From the NCBI GenBank assembly GCA_963847675.1, contig CAWKAP010000004.1, positions 248,001-312,000 on the forward strand: DNA of 64,000 bases, written 5' to 3'. Every line of letters begins with the position of its first letter. Position 1 is the first letter of the stretch. Source of the DNA: JADJWR01 sp963847675 (GTDB lineage Bacteria; Pseudomonadota; Gammaproteobacteria; Burkholderiales; Burkholderiaceae_F). The translations under genes were made by a program, and so were the position numbers. Positions 27,344 through 37,036 of this stretch are shown in pieces. The notes under the pieces are model-generated. The model ran no database searches, was not told where the DNA came from, and saw only the letters and a list, made by a program, of their open reading frames with translations.

Positions 27344-28241
27344 GCGCGGCCTGTGGCCGGCTGGCCGGGCGGGCGTAGCGGCGATGCCCGTGGTCTTCGT
27401 GCTTCTGTGGAGCACGGGATTCATCGTCGCCAAGTATGCGGCGCCACATGCACCGCCCCTGTTGTTCCTGCTTTGGCGCTACGCGACGGTTGTCGTGGTG
27501 CTGGTTCCGATCGTTACGTTGACGGGTGCCCCCTGGCCGCGCAACCTGGCGTCATGGCTGCACGTGGCCGTCGTCGGTGTCCTGCTGCAGGCAACGTACC
27601 TCGGTGGCGTGTGGTGGGCGATAGCGGAGGGAATGCCGGCCGGTGCCTCGGCGCTGATCGTCGGCCTGCAGCCGCTGCTAACGGCGTTTCTTGCCGGAGC
27701 GGTCGGTGAACGGGCCACCGCCCGGCAATGGATCGGCCTCATGCTGGGTTTCGGCGGCGTCGCGCTCGTGCTGTCGGATCGCTTGACCCTTCAGGGCGTC
27801 GGTCACGTGCCGCTTCTCGTCAACCTGCTGGCGCTGGCCGGCATTACCCTGGGCACGCTGTACCAGAAGCGCTACTGCGCGCACATCGACCTGCGCACGG
27901 GCAGCGTGATCCAGTTCGGCGCCTCGTTCCTGGTGACCCTGCCGTTCGTTCTGGCAGGTGGAAACGTGAACGTCCGCTTTGCCGCGGAGTTCTGGTTTGC
28001 GCTCGCCTGGTCGGTCCTGGTGCTTTCGCTGGTCGCGATGGCGCTGCTGCTGACTATGATTCGTCGCGGGCGGGCAACCGAGGTTGCGAGCCTGATGTAC
28101 CTGACGCCGCCCGCGACGGCGTTGATGGCGTGGGCGTTGTTCGGCGAGGCGCTCGGATTGATGGCATGGGCCGGGGTGATCGTCGCCATGAGCGGCGTGG
28201 CGCTGGTGCTGCACAGGAAGAGAAACGAGGGGGCACGTTGA
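27336..28241 (+). CDS. EamA/DMT-family permease
   Basis: A protein of about 300 residues with ten hydrophobic segments in two EamA halves (VVFVLLWSTGFIVAKYAAPH at the start, PLLVNLLALAGITLGTLYQK at the start of the second half). Such exporters move amino acids or other metabolites. TTG 27336, overlapping the previous gene, opens the frame; ATG 27384 would trim 16 residues and place the first helix at the start. Substrate cannot be predicted. Overlap with both neighbours shows operon organisation. Confidence 0.87.
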   Translation: MAERGLWPAGRAGVAAMPVVFVLLWSTGFIVAKYAAPHAPPLLFLLWRYATVVVVLVPIVTLTGAPWPRNLASWLHVAVVGVLLQATYLGGVWWAIAEGMPAGASALIVGLQPLLTAFLAGAVGERATARQWIGLMLGFGGVALVLSDRLTLQGVGHVPLLVNLLALAGITLGTLYQKRYCAHIDLRTGSVIQFGASFLVTLPFVLAGGNVNVRFAAEFWFALAWSVLVLSLVAMALLLTMIRRGRATEVASLMYLTPPATALMAWALFGEALGLMAWAGVIVAMSGVALVLHRKRNEGAR

Positions 28242-28675
28242 GCGAGCGGGCATCGGCGCACAAGCGCGCGCAATACCGTCATTTCCTGCCGATCCAGACT
28301 CGCTGGAGCGACAACGATGCGTACGGGCACGTGAACAACGTCGTCTACTACAGCTGGTTCGACACGGTGGTCAACGAATACCTGATCGCCTCCGGCGCGC
28401 TGGACATCCAGACGAGCACCATCGTCGGCCTGGTCGTCGAAACGCAGTGCAACTACTTCAGCGAGCTGGCGTTCCCGCAGCGCGTCGACGCCGGCATGCG
28501 CGTGGCGCACGCCGGCAGGTCGAGCGTGCGCTACGAACTCGCGTTGTTCGGCGCCGATGCGGACACGGCGAGCGCGCAGGGGCATTTCGTTCATGTTTAC
28601 GTGGACCGCGCGAGCCGCCGGCCGGCGCCGCTGCCGCCCCCGCTGCGTGCTGCGGTCGAGCGGCTTCGGATCTGA
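28238..28675 (+). CDS. Acyl-CoA thioesterase, 4-hydroxybenzoyl-CoA thioesterase (YbgC) type
   Basis: A 145-residue single hotdog-fold protein. The key block is IQTRWSDNDAYGHVNNVVYYSWFDTVVNEY, with the Asp of the Asn-Asp-x-x-Gly-His-Val-Asn active-site region, followed by VVETQCNYFSELAFPQRVD. It hydrolyses acyl-CoA esters, probably small or aromatic ones. Start is TTG, overlapping the stop of the permease gene as TTGA. It is the last gene of the 26411-28675 cluster. Confidence 0.9.
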   Translation: MSERASAHKRAQYRHFLPIQTRWSDNDAYGHVNNVVYYSWFDTVVNEYLIASGALDIQTSTIVGLVVETQCNYFSELAFPQRVDAGMRVAHAGRSSVRYELALFGADADTASAQGHFVHVYVDRASRRPAPLPPPLRAAVERLRI

Positions 28676-28712
28676 GGCCGGCCGGGGACGAAACGACAAT
28701 TGGGAGATGGGA

Positions 28713-29801
28713 ATGGGCAAGAAAAGAATCGCGGTCATCCCCGGCGACGGCATCGGCAAGGAAACGGTTCCCGAGGGTCTGCGCGTGCTCGACGCGGCGG
28801 CGCGCAGGTTCGGGCTCGACCTGCACTACGACCACTTCGATTTCGCGTCCTGCGACTACTTCGAGAAGCACGGCGCGATGATGCCGGCCGACTGGAAGGA
28901 CCGTATCGGCGCCCACGACGCGATCTTCTACGGCGCCGTCGGCTGGCCGGCGACGGTCCCCGATCACGTGTCGCTGTGGGGTTCGCTGATCAAGTTCCGT
29001 CGCGAGTTCGACCAGTACATCAACCTGCGGCCGTGCAAGCTGATGCCCGGCATACGTTCGCCGCTGGTGCGCGCGGACGGAAGCGCGCGCGTGCCTGGCG
29101 AGATCGATTTCATCGTGGTTCGCGAGAACACGGAAGGTGAATACTCGGCGGTCGGCGGCCGCATGTTCGAAGGCACCGAGCGCGAGTTCGCCATCCAGGA
29201 AACGGTGATGACCCGAATCGGCATCGACCGGGTGGTTCGCTTCGCCTTTGACCTTGCCGCGCAGCGCCCGCGCCGGCATCTGACCTCGGCGACCAAGTCC
29301 AACGGCATCTCGATCACCATGCCCTACTGGGACGAGCGGGTCGAGGTGGTCGCTGCGGACTACCCGCAGGTGTCGATGGACAAGTTCCACATCGACATCC
29401 TTACCGCGCACTTCGTGCGCTTTCCGGAGCGCTTCGACGTCGTCGTTGCGTCCAACCTGTTCGGCGACATCCTTTCCGACCTCGGACCGGCCTGCACCGG
29501 GACCATCGCGATCGCTCCATCGGCCAACCTGAATCCAGAGCGGAAGTTCCCTTCGTTGTTCGAGCCGGTGCACGGCTCGGCTCCGGACATTGCCGGCAAG
29601 GGGATTGCCAACCCGATCGGCCAGATCTGGTGTGCGTCGATGATGCTCGACTGGCTCGGCCATGCCGATGCCGCGGCGGCCGTGCTGAAGGCGATCGAGT
29701 CGGTGCTGGCAGCTGGTCCGGCGCACGCGCCGCTGACGCAGGACGTCGGTGGCACCGCGGGAACCGCAGATCTCGGCCGCGCCATCGCCGAATCGGTCTA
29801 G
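28713..29801 (+). CDS. Tartrate/D-malate dehydrogenase-type decarboxylating dehydrogenase
   Basis: A 362-residue beta-hydroxyacid oxidative decarboxylase of the isocitrate/isopropylmalate dehydrogenase family. KRIAVIPGDGIGKETVPEGL opens the protein; VVRENTEGEYSAVGG, the metal-binding ASNLFGDILSDLGPACTGTIA and EPVHGSAPDIAGKGIANPIGQ follow. The insertion YGAVGWPATVPDHVSLWG is typical of tartrate dehydrogenase/D-malate dehydrogenase (TtuC/DmlA) rather than LeuB. ATG 28713 is preceded by TGGGAGATGGGA; ATG 28707 is equally in frame. Substrate choice between tartrate and D-malate is open. Confidence 0.9.
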   Translation: MGKKRIAVIPGDGIGKETVPEGLRVLDAAARRFGLDLHYDHFDFASCDYFEKHGAMMPADWKDRIGAHDAIFYGAVGWPATVPDHVSLWGSLIKFRREFDQYINLRPCKLMPGIRSPLVRADGSARVPGEIDFIVVRENTEGEYSAVGGRMFEGTEREFAIQETVMTRIGIDRVVRFAFDLAAQRPRRHLTSATKSNGISITMPYWDERVEVVAADYPQVSMDKFHIDILTAHFVRFPERFDVVVASNLFGDILSDLGPACTGTIAIAPSANLNPERKFPSLFEPVHGSAPDIAGKGIANPIGQIWCASMMLDWLGHADAAAAVLKAIESVLAAGPAHAPLTQDVGGTAGTADLGRAIAESV

Positions 29802-29984
29802 CCAGAACGTGCTTTACACGCCCGGAGGGGCACGATTAGACTCGCGCAAATTCAAGCGTTTGCGAGATGAATTTGAGAAGTTAGAAGAATGAAATCGCGG
29901 GCGCTTGTGATCGCTGTCGTGTGGCGACGCAGAAAAACCGCTCTTGCGTGACGGAATAGTGGCCTGACTGCCGGCGCAGCCGGG

Positions 29985-30998
29985 ATGGGGAGGGGAAGGA
30001 ACGTGCGGTATCTGATCGTTGCCTTGTTCAGTTGTGCCGTGATCGCGACTCTCCCAGGCAGCGCAGTAGCGCAGCAGGGCGCAGGCGGTTCCGCGGCGAC
30101 CAGGACTGCGGCAGGCATCAACAAGACCGTCGCTCAGAAGTCCACCAGCGCTTCCAGCAATCGGGCGCGGTCCCGCAAGGCTGCGCGCCGTGTCCGGCCC
30201 AGCGAGGGACAACTGGCCGGGCTGCATCGCACCGACGACCCGCTGGACCTCAAATCGTCGGTGGCCTTGGTCGTCGACCAGGACACCAACGAGGTGCTGT
30301 TCGAGAAGAATCCGAACGCCGTGCTGCCGATCGCGTCGATCACCAAACTGATGACGGCGCTGATCACGGTCGACGCCGAGCTCGATCTCGAGGAACAGCT
30401 CGAAGTCGAGCGCGCGGACCGCACGATCGATCGTATGCGCTCCCGGCTGAATCCCGGCGTGAAGCTGACCCGCGGGCAGGCGCTGCACCTGGCGCTGATG
30501 TCTTCCGAGAATCACGCCGCGCAGTTGCTGGGACGGACCTATCCGGGCGGGCTGACGGCGGCGGTGGCGGCGATGAATGCCAAGGCGCAGCTGCTTGGCA
30601 TGCACGACACGCACTTCGAGGATCCCACCGGTTTGTCGGCGGAGAACCGTTCCTCGCCGGCCGATCTCGTGCGGATGGTGAATGCGGCCTACCAGCATCC
30701 GGTGCTGCGCGAATACTCGACGGCCAGCGAGCTCACCCTGCCGATCGGCAAGCGGGTCGTGCGCTATGGGAATACCAACGGCCTGACCAAGAACCCGGAG
30801 TGGGACATCGGTCTTCAGAAGACCGGCTACATCTCCGCCGCGGGCCGCTGCCTGGTGATGCAGGCCGTGATCGAAGGCCAGCGGATCGTGATGGTGTTGC
30901 TCGATTCGGTCGGGAAGTACTCGCGTATCGGCGACGCGCAACGCATCCGTCAGTGGCTCGAGGCAAACAAGTCCGGATCCGGCTCACCGCCGGTGTGA
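29985..30998 (+). CDS. pbpG: D-alanyl-D-alanine endopeptidase (PBP7/PbpG type)
   Basis: A periplasmic serine peptidase of the S11 family, about 337 residues. Signal peptide: VRYLIVALFSCAVIATLPGSAVA. After a basic linker comes the catalytic domain with SITK (Ser nucleophile and Lys, around residue 117), SSEN (second motif) and KTG (third motif, in LQKTGYISAAG). It cleaves D-Ala-mDAP cross-links in peptidoglycan. Either ATG 29985 or GTG 30003 could be the start; the latter directly gives the signal peptide and has GGGGAAGGA before it. It stands alone. Confidence 0.92.
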   Translation: MGRGRNVRYLIVALFSCAVIATLPGSAVAQQGAGGSAATRTAAGINKTVAQKSTSASSNRARSRKAARRVRPSEGQLAGLHRTDDPLDLKSSVALVVDQDTNEVLFEKNPNAVLPIASITKLMTALITVDAELDLEEQLEVERADRTIDRMRSRLNPGVKLTRGQALHLALMSSENHAAQLLGRTYPGGLTAAVAAMNAKAQLLGMHDTHFEDPTGLSAENRSSPADLVRMVNAAYQHPVLREYSTASELTLPIGKRVVRYGNTNGLTKNPEWDIGLQKTGYISAAGRCLVMQAVIEGQRIVMVLLDSVGKYSRIGDAQRIRQWLEANKSGSGSPPV

Positions 30999-31008
30999 CG
31001 CTGACGCG

Positions 31009-31852
31009 TCAGTGCCTGGGCCGCGCCGGTAACGACGTGCCGGCATCCGCGCCCGGGATGTAGCCAAGCTGCTGCGGAGACCTGCTGGGCCGCGGTAATC
31101 AGGTCCGCCGACCACTCGTCATTCATCCGCTCGGCCGGCGCCGACAGGGACAGCCCGGCGATCACGCGCCCGGAATCGTCGCGGACCGAGGCGGCGATGC
31201 AGCGCACTCCCAACTCAAGTTCCTCGTTGTCTCGCGCGTAGCCGCGTGCCCGCACCAGCGACAGTTCGCGCTCCAGCTTGGGCAGATCGGTGATCGAGTT
31301 GCGTGTGTGGCCGGCCAGCCCGGTGCGCGTGGCATACGCGCGCACCAGGCGCGGATCGTCGGCCGCGAGGAAGAGCTTGCCGCTCGAAGTAAGGTGCAGC
31401 GGCGCGCGTCCGCCAATGGCGCGCACGACCTGCATGCCGGAGCGTTCGCTGTAGGCGCGCTCGACGTAGATGATCTCGTCGCCCTGGCGCACCGACAGGT
31501 TGACGGTCTGGCCGGTGCGCTGGTGGAGCTCCCGCATCGCTTCGATCGCTGCCTCACGGACCGATAACCTGGCCTTCACGAGGTTGCCGAGTTCGAGCAG
31601 GCGCATGCCGAGGCGGTACGTTCCGGGCTGCTCTCCGCGATCGACGAAGCGACCCACCACCATGTCGTTTAGTATCCGGTGCGCCGTCGAGGGGTGCAGC
31701 CCCGTCGTCAGCGCAAGCTCTTTCAGGCTGACTGAACCTGTGCGCTGTGCCAGCGTGTCGAGCAGGTTCATCATCCGCTCGATCACTTGTATCGCGGTTT
31801 TCTCGCGCGCCGGCGCGGCATTCGAAGGACGATCGTTCATGTTGCGCCGCAA
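31009..31852 (-). CDS. IclR-family transcriptional regulator, frameshift near C-terminus
   Basis: About 280 residues. The N-terminal winged helix (IQVIERMMNLLDTLAQRTGS, then KELALTTGLHPSTAHRILNDM) and the IclR effector domain (GRAPLHLTSSGKLFLA, VRCIAASVRDDSGRVIAGLSLSAP) are clear. At 31066-31075 one extra base shifts the frame; dropping it changes SAAAWLHPG to SAALGYIPGAD, the normal IclR end, with a TGA at 31009-31011. Unrepaired, the frame runs on into the end of pbpG at 30950. It is divergent from lutA with about 90 bases between, so it probably controls lutAB. Confidence 0.88.
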
Positions 31853-31945
31853 AGTTCGGAGGACGTAATTCTATGCCGCAATACGAAATGAAGCCAGCGT
31901 CGTCCTCCCGCTGCAGCACGGGGCGTCCCGCGCCCCGTTTTTGAG

Positions 31946-32680
31946 GTGACCGTCGTGCGTGTGGGACTGTTCGTCACCTGCCTGGTCGACGTGGTGCGAC
32001 CGGAGATCGGCTTCGCTGCGTTGAAGCTGCTTGAAGACGCCGGCTGCACGGTGGAGGTGCCTGCCACCCAGACCTGCTGCGGCCAGCCTGGCTACAACTC
32101 GGGTGACGCAGCGGCCGGCCGCGCGCTGGCCAGGAAGGTGATCGACGAGTTCTCCGGCTTCGACTACGTGGTCGTGCCATCCGGGTCGTGCGGCGGCCAG
32201 ATCAAGGTCCATTTCATCGAGCTGTTCAAGGACGATCCGGATCTGAAGGCGCGTGCCGAGGACCTGGCGGCGCGCACGTACGAGCTGACGGATTTCCTGG
32301 CCAGCGTGCTGAAGATCGAGCGCCTCGACTCCGGATTCAGCGGGCGGATCACCTACCACGACTCGTGCTGCGGTCTGCGCGAGCTCGGCGTCTCGGCGCA
32401 GCCACGACAGCTGCTGGCACTGCTGCCGGGCGTGCAACTGACCGAGATGAACGACTGCAGCCAGTGCTGCGGGTTCGGCGGCACCTTCTCGATCAAGTAC
32501 GGCGACGTTTCCGGCGCAATCGTCGACGAGAAGTGCCGCAACATCCGCGCCTCGGGGGCGGAAGCCGTGGTTCTCGGCGACCTCGGCTGCATACTGAACA
32601 TCGAAGGACGACTGCGCCGAACCGGCGATGAGACGACGCGCGTTCTGCACGTCGCCCAGGTGCTGGCGGGCGACGCCTGA
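31946..32680 (+). CDS. lutA: LutA/YkgE-like (Fe-S) oxidoreductase, lactate utilization
   Basis: A 244-residue protein made of two CCG (cysteine-rich) domains: QTCCGQPGYNSGD and CGG in PSGSCGGQI in the first, then YHDSCCGLRELG and QCCGFGGTFSIKYG in the second. LutA works with LutB (and usually LutC) to oxidise L-lactate to pyruvate. The frame opens at GTG 31946; GTG 31955 gives the common N-terminus MRVGLFVTCLVD. lutB follows after 72 bases. An IclR gene is divergent. Confidence 0.92.
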   Translation: MTVVRVGLFVTCLVDVVRPEIGFAALKLLEDAGCTVEVPATQTCCGQPGYNSGDAAAGRALARKVIDEFSGFDYVVVPSGSCGGQIKVHFIELFKDDPDLKARAEDLAARTYELTDFLASVLKIERLDSGFSGRITYHDSCCGLRELGVSAQPRQLLALLPGVQLTEMNDCSQCCGFGGTFSIKYGDVSGAIVDEKCRNIRASGAEAVVLGDLGCILNIEGRLRRTGDETTRVLHVAQVLAGDA

Positions 32681-32752
32681 GCCGGCCGGGCTGCCCCTCG
32701 GGCGAGTCGCTGATAGCAGGGCGCGAAGCAGTCACGGAAGCGGAGATCGGCG

Positions 32753-34165
32753 ATGCAGGTTCAAAGCATGCACTTCAAATCGCGCGCGGCGATGAAGCTC
32801 GCCGATGCGCGGCTGCAGAAGAACCTCGGCGCGTTCGCCGACCGGGTGATAAGCGCGCGCGCAGCAGCGATCGCCGAGCTCGACGACTTCGAGGGCACGC
32901 GCGATGCAGCGGTCGAGCGGCGCAACCGGCCGCTGGCCAGCCTCGACGTATGGCTTGAGCGCTTCGAGCGCACCGCCACGTCTCGCGGCGCGACCGTGCT
33001 CTACGCGCAGACGCACGAGGAGGCGGCGCGTCTCATCGTCGACATTGCACGCCGCCATGGCGTGAAGAAGGTCACCAAGTCGAAGTCGATGGTCTCCGAG
33101 GAAGTCGAGCTGAACCAGGCCCTCGGGGCGGCGGGCATCGAGTCGGTCGAGACCGACCTTGGCGAGTACATCCTGCAGATCAGCGACAACGAACCGCCAT
33201 CGCACATCATCGCGCCGGTCATTCACAAGGACCGCGAGGAAGTGTCGGATCTGTTCGCGCGCACCCACGGCAAGCCGCGCAAGACCGAGATCCGCGAGCT
33301 GACGCGCGAGGCGCGCGAGGTCCTGCGCGGCCACTTTCTCTCTGCCGACATGGGGGTGACCGGGGCCAACTTCCTGATCGCCGAGACCGGGTCGGTCGCG
33401 CTGGTCACCAACGAGGGCAACGAGGGCATGTGCACGGTGCTGCCTCGCGTGCACGTCGTGCTTGCCGGCATCGAGAAGGTGTTGCCGACGCTCGAGGATG
33501 CGGCCACGATCATGCGGCTGCTGGCACGCTCGGCGACCGGCCAGCCGATCTCGAACTACTTCTCCCTGCTGACCGGGACGCGCGCGGCCGGTGAGCTCGA
33601 CGGCCCCGAGCACCTTTACTTCGTGCTGATGGATGCCGGGCGCACCGGGCTGCTCGGTGGCGAGTTCCAGGCCATGCTTCGCTGCATCCGCTGCGGCGCC
33701 TGCATGAACCACTGTCCCGTGTATCAGAAGATCGGCGGTCACGCCTACGGCTGGGTCTATCCGGGGCCGATGGGCTCGGTGCTCACGCCGAGCTACGTCG
33801 GCATCGAGAACGCGCTGGACCTGCCTCAGGCGGCGACGCTGTGCGGGCAGTGCAGCGTCGTCTGTCCGGTGAAGATTCCGCTGCCCGATCTGCTGCGCAA
33901 GCTGCGCGAGCGCCAGGTCGAGCGCGGCCTTCGGCCCTGGTACGAGCGTGCCGCGATCCACGCCTGGGCGTTCACGGCAATGCGTCCGTCGCTGTACCAG
34001 CCGCTGACGCGCATCGGTGCCCGCATGCTCAAGTGGCTGGGCGGCGACAAGGGTCGCATCCGTTCGCTGCCGATGGCCGGCGGCTGGACCGCGCATCGCG
34101 ATTTCCCGGCGCCGTCGGGGAAGACTTTCATCGAGCAGTACCGCGCCCGCAAGGCCGGCGGCTGA
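32753..34165 (+). CDS. lutB: LutB/YkgF-like iron-sulfur protein, lactate utilization
   Basis: A 470-residue protein. The N-terminal two thirds is the LUD domain (VKKVTKSKSMVSEEVELN, then GVTGANFLIAETGSVALVTNEGNEGM), followed by two 4Fe-4S motifs, CIRCGACMNHCPVY near residue 307 and CGQCSVVCPVKIP near 364. This is the usual LutB architecture. In most genomes lutC follows; here the reading strand ends with a hairpin and the next gene is on the other strand, so LutC is absent or elsewhere. Confidence 0.95.
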   Translation: MQVQSMHFKSRAAMKLADARLQKNLGAFADRVISARAAAIAELDDFEGTRDAAVERRNRPLASLDVWLERFERTATSRGATVLYAQTHEEAARLIVDIARRHGVKKVTKSKSMVSEEVELNQALGAAGIESVETDLGEYILQISDNEPPSHIIAPVIHKDREEVSDLFARTHGKPRKTEIRELTREAREVLRGHFLSADMGVTGANFLIAETGSVALVTNEGNEGMCTVLPRVHVVLAGIEKVLPTLEDAATIMRLLARSATGQPISNYFSLLTGTRAAGELDGPEHLYFVLMDAGRTGLLGGEFQAMLRCIRCGACMNHCPVYQKIGGHAYGWVYPGPMGSVLTPSYVGIENALDLPQAATLCGQCSVVCPVKIPLPDLLRKLRERQVERGLRPWYERAAIHAWAFTAMRPSLYQPLTRIGARMLKWLGGDKGRIRSLPMAGGWTAHRDFPAPSGKTFIEQYRARKAGG

Positions 34166-34184
34166 CGCCAGCGCGCGTTGGCGT
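34165..34184 (+). terminator. Hairpin after lutB
   Basis: ACGCCA and TGGCGT pair across a GC-rich centre starting at the lutB stop codon, followed by gctcgttttg. It lies between convergent transcripts and probably ends lutAB transcription. Confidence 0.55.
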
Positions 34185-34201
34185 GCTCGTTTTGTGGTCT
34201 G

Positions 34202-36217
34202 CTATTGCGCCGCAGCCGGCGCTTCGACGGCCTCGGCAACCAGTTCCGCGATGTCGCGCGTGCCGATTTTCTCGTCGCAGCCGAGCTGCGTCGTGGCGTC
34301 GCGGATCATCGTCGTGCAGTAGGGGCACGCGGTGGCGATGAGTTGCGGCTGAAGCGGCAGGGCCTGCTCGACGCGGGTTACGTTGATCCGCTTGCCGATG
34401 TGTTCCTCCATCCAGAAGCGGCCGCCGCCGGCGCCGCAGCACATCGAGTGCGTGCGGTTGAGCGGAAACTCGAGCGGCGCATCGCGGCAGACGGCGGCAA
34501 GCACGCGCCGCGGCGCGTCGTACTCGCCATTGTGGCGGCCGAGGTAGCAGGGCTCGTGGTAGATCACCTTGTCGAACGCCGCCCGCAACCGGATGCGGCC
34601 GGTGCGGATCAGCTCGTCGATCAGCTGCGTGTGGTGGATGACCTCCCAGCGGCCGCCGAACTCCGCGTACTCGTTCTTCAACGAATTGAAGGCGTGCGGG
34701 TCGCAGGTCACGATGCGCGTGACCGCCATGCCGTTCAGCGTCTCGACCAGGCTCTGCGCCAGCGTCTGGAACAGCATCTCGTTGCCGGCGCGGCGCACGC
34801 ACTCGCCGGTCGAGCCTTCCGCCGGCCCGAGGATCGCGAAGCGGACGCCGGCGGCGCGCATGACCTTCACGAACGCCCGCGCGACCTTCTGGCTGCGGTC
34901 GTCGAAGGACTGCGCCGAGCCGACGTAGAACAGATAGTCGAGTTCCTTCGCCTGCTCGGCCGACTCCAGCAGCGGCACATCCAGGCCCTTTGCCCAGTCG
35001 GCGCGCGTGTCGGCGGGCAGCCCCCACGGGTTGCCTGCGCCTTCGTAGTTGTCGAACAGCGTCTTCAGTTCGGCCGGGAATGCGCCTTCCATCATCACCT
35101 GGTGCTGGCGCATGCGGAAGAACTTGCCCAGGTGCTCGAGTTCGATCGGGCAGGCATGCTCGCAGTAGCCGCAGGTCGTGCACGCCCACAGCGTGTCTTC
35201 CTTGATCACGTTGCCCACCAGCGGCGGCAGATCGTCGGTCTTGCGCGCGACGATCGCTTCCCGCTGCTCGAGCAGGTGGTGCTTGACGCTGTCGTGCACC
35301 CATTTGAGTGCCAGCGGCTTGTCGGTCAGGAAGGTCGGGCAGGCGTCCTTGCAGCGACCGCACTCGGTGCAGGTGAAAGCGTCGAAGGCGTCCTTCCAGA
35401 CGAGGTCGGCAGCGGTGCGCACGCCGACCTTCATGTCGTCGCCTGCCTCGTCGCTCATGATCTTCTCGAGGTCGACCGACGGCACCTTGTTCAGCGGCGT
35501 TTCGCGGCTGAAGAACACCGCCGGCAGCGCGGTGACGATGTGGAAGTGCTCCCCGGCCGGCAGCAGCACCAGGAAGCTGAACACCGTCAGCATCTGGATC
35601 CAGTAGGAGACGTGGTAGCCGCCGGCGAGCGTCTCCGGCGAAAGTCCCGCCAGTGCCGCGGCGATCGCCGAGCCGACGAAGGCGAACGACTGCTCGTGCG
35701 CGATGCCGCTGTCGGTGCCGCCGAGCAGGGCGAACTTGAAGCCGTCGTAGAGGAAGTCGGTGACCATGATCGTCAGGATCAGCGACAGCACGACGATCGC
35801 CTCGCGATTGGCCTCCAGCCGGCGCGGCTTCAGGACGAAGCGGCGCCAGAAGGCGTACAGGACGGCCACCGTCACGGCGACCTCGACGAGGTCCTTGAGC
35901 GCGGCATAAACGCCGCCCGCAGCCCCCGGATAAACGAACGTTGGCGAGTAGCCGATCACCAGCAACTGCACCTTGCGCACCAGCAGCGTCATGAAGCCGA
36001 GGAAGATCACCGCGTGCATGACGCCCGGTTTCGGCTCGCCGGCGATCATCCGCGACTGCAGGAAGCCCAGCGACAGCAGCTTGCCGAGCCGCTTGCCGGG
36101 CTGGTCCCAGCGCACTTCGGGCTGCAGCGCGGCGACGATCGCCAGCTTGCGCCAGGCGAGATAGCCGAACCCGGCCAGCCCGAGCAGCATGATCAGCGTG
36201 ATGGGGACCGGTCCCAT
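34202..36217 (-). CDS. Membrane-bound heterodisulfide-reductase-like Fe-S oxidoreductase (EtfD/GlcF-like)
   Basis: A 671-residue protein. The N-terminal 230 residues are membrane helices of the nitrate-reductase-gamma type (ITLIMLLGLAGFGYLAWRKL, MHAVIFLGFMTLLVRKVQLL, IVVLSLILTIMVTDFLYDGF). Then come two 4Fe-4S motifs, CTECGRCKDACP and CTTCGYCEHACP, and two CCG domains (YHEPCYLGRHNGEYDAPRR, SMCCGAGGGRFWMEEHIG, and ATACPYCTTMIRDA). This layout fits proteins passing electrons from electron-transfer flavoprotein to quinone in fatty acid oxidation. ATG 36215-36217 has AAGGAG upstream. Confidence 0.87.
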   Translation of the reverse strand: MGPVPITLIMLLGLAGFGYLAWRKLAIVAALQPEVRWDQPGKRLGKLLSLGFLQSRMIAGEPKPGVMHAVIFLGFMTLLVRKVQLLVIGYSPTFVYPGAAGGVYAALKDLVEVAVTVAVLYAFWRRFVLKPRRLEANREAIVVLSLILTIMVTDFLYDGFKFALLGGTDSGIAHEQSFAFVGSAIAAALAGLSPETLAGGYHVSYWIQMLTVFSFLVLLPAGEHFHIVTALPAVFFSRETPLNKVPSVDLEKIMSDEAGDDMKVGVRTAADLVWKDAFDAFTCTECGRCKDACPTFLTDKPLALKWVHDSVKHHLLEQREAIVARKTDDLPPLVGNVIKEDTLWACTTCGYCEHACPIELEHLGKFFRMRQHQVMMEGAFPAELKTLFDNYEGAGNPWGLPADTRADWAKGLDVPLLESAEQAKELDYLFYVGSAQSFDDRSQKVARAFVKVMRAAGVRFAILGPAEGSTGECVRRAGNEMLFQTLAQSLVETLNGMAVTRIVTCDPHAFNSLKNEYAEFGGRWEVIHHTQLIDELIRTGRIRLRAAFDKVIYHEPCYLGRHNGEYDAPRRVLAAVCRDAPLEFPLNRTHSMCCGAGGGRFWMEEHIGKRINVTRVEQALPLQPQLIATACPYCTTMIRDATTQLGCDEKIGTRDIAELVAEAVEAPAAAQ

Positions 36218-36400
36218 GCCATGGCTCCTTGCGTGATTACCGCGGCGCGGCAGGCGCCTCGATGCGGACACGCGCACAGGTCACGCGTGCCCGGCGCGGC
36301 AAGCGCAGGCAGACGCGGCGATTTGCGCATGGCCGCGAGCATCCGGCCCGCTTACGGGCGGCGTCAACGCCGCTTTGAGGGAGTGTTGATCCTCGCCAAA

Positions 36401-37036
36401 TCAGCCGTTGCCTGCATGCACCGCGACGGGCGTGTACCGGACGCCCTGGTCGTCGGCTCTCGACTCGAGCAGGACTGGCGTGCCGGCGTGCCAGAGGATC
36501 GGCGGCTCGATGGCACTCGCGATTTCGCGCGCGGCCTCGCGCGGCACGTTGCGCAGCAGCGTGACGTGCGCGACGAATGGCTTGCGATCGAACGGCACGC
36601 CGAGTTCATCAAGCAGGTCGCGCGATCGCGTCGCCAGGGCGTCGAGCCGCGGATCGGTGCCGCCCACCCACAGCACGCGTGCACCAGCGAAGGCGCCGAC
36701 GGCGTCGAGCGACCACACGAACGGCGCGGCGGGCTCGGCTGCCAGGCGCGCCGCCACTTCTCGTGCGGCATCGACTTCCAGCGCGCCGATGAACGCAAGC
36801 GTCAGGTGCAGGTTCTCGCGCCGCATGCGCCGCGCGGACGGAAAACGAAGGCACTGCTCATGTGCGAGGCGGTCGAGGCGATCGAGCGCTGCCTCGTCGG
36901 GCTGCAACGCGACAAAACAGCGGATGGCCGGCGAGGCGGTGCCGGCCTTGGAGGCACGGCCTCTCAGGCTGCGCGTGCGGCCGCCTTGTCCCACCTGCCT
37001 GCCTGCCGTCGATGCCGCAGGATCGCCCGCCGGCAT
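36401..37036 (-). CDS. thpR: RNA 2',3'-cyclic phosphodiesterase / 2'-5' RNA ligase ThpR
   Basis: A 2H phosphoesterase with the two HxTx motifs HLTL (in RRENLHLTLAFIG) and HVTL (in KPFVAHVTLLRNV), the defining residues of the family. The recognisable domain begins at IRCFVALQP; the frame upstream of it overlaps the end of pyrD and has no ATG before 37036, so the true start is uncertain (ATG 37036 or a non-ATG codon inside pyrD). It is the last gene of the nudix-aat-bpt-pyrD cluster. Confidence 0.85.
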   Translation of the reverse strand: MPAGDPAASTAGRQVGQGGRTRSLRGRASKAGTASPAIRCFVALQPDEAALDRLDRLAHEQCLRFPSARRMRRENLHLTLAFIGALEVDAAREVAARLAAEPAAPFVWSLDAVGAFAGARVLWVGGTDPRLDALATRSRDLLDELGVPFDRKPFVAHVTLLRNVPREAAREIASAIEPPILWHAGTPVLLESRADDQGVRYTPVAVHAGNG

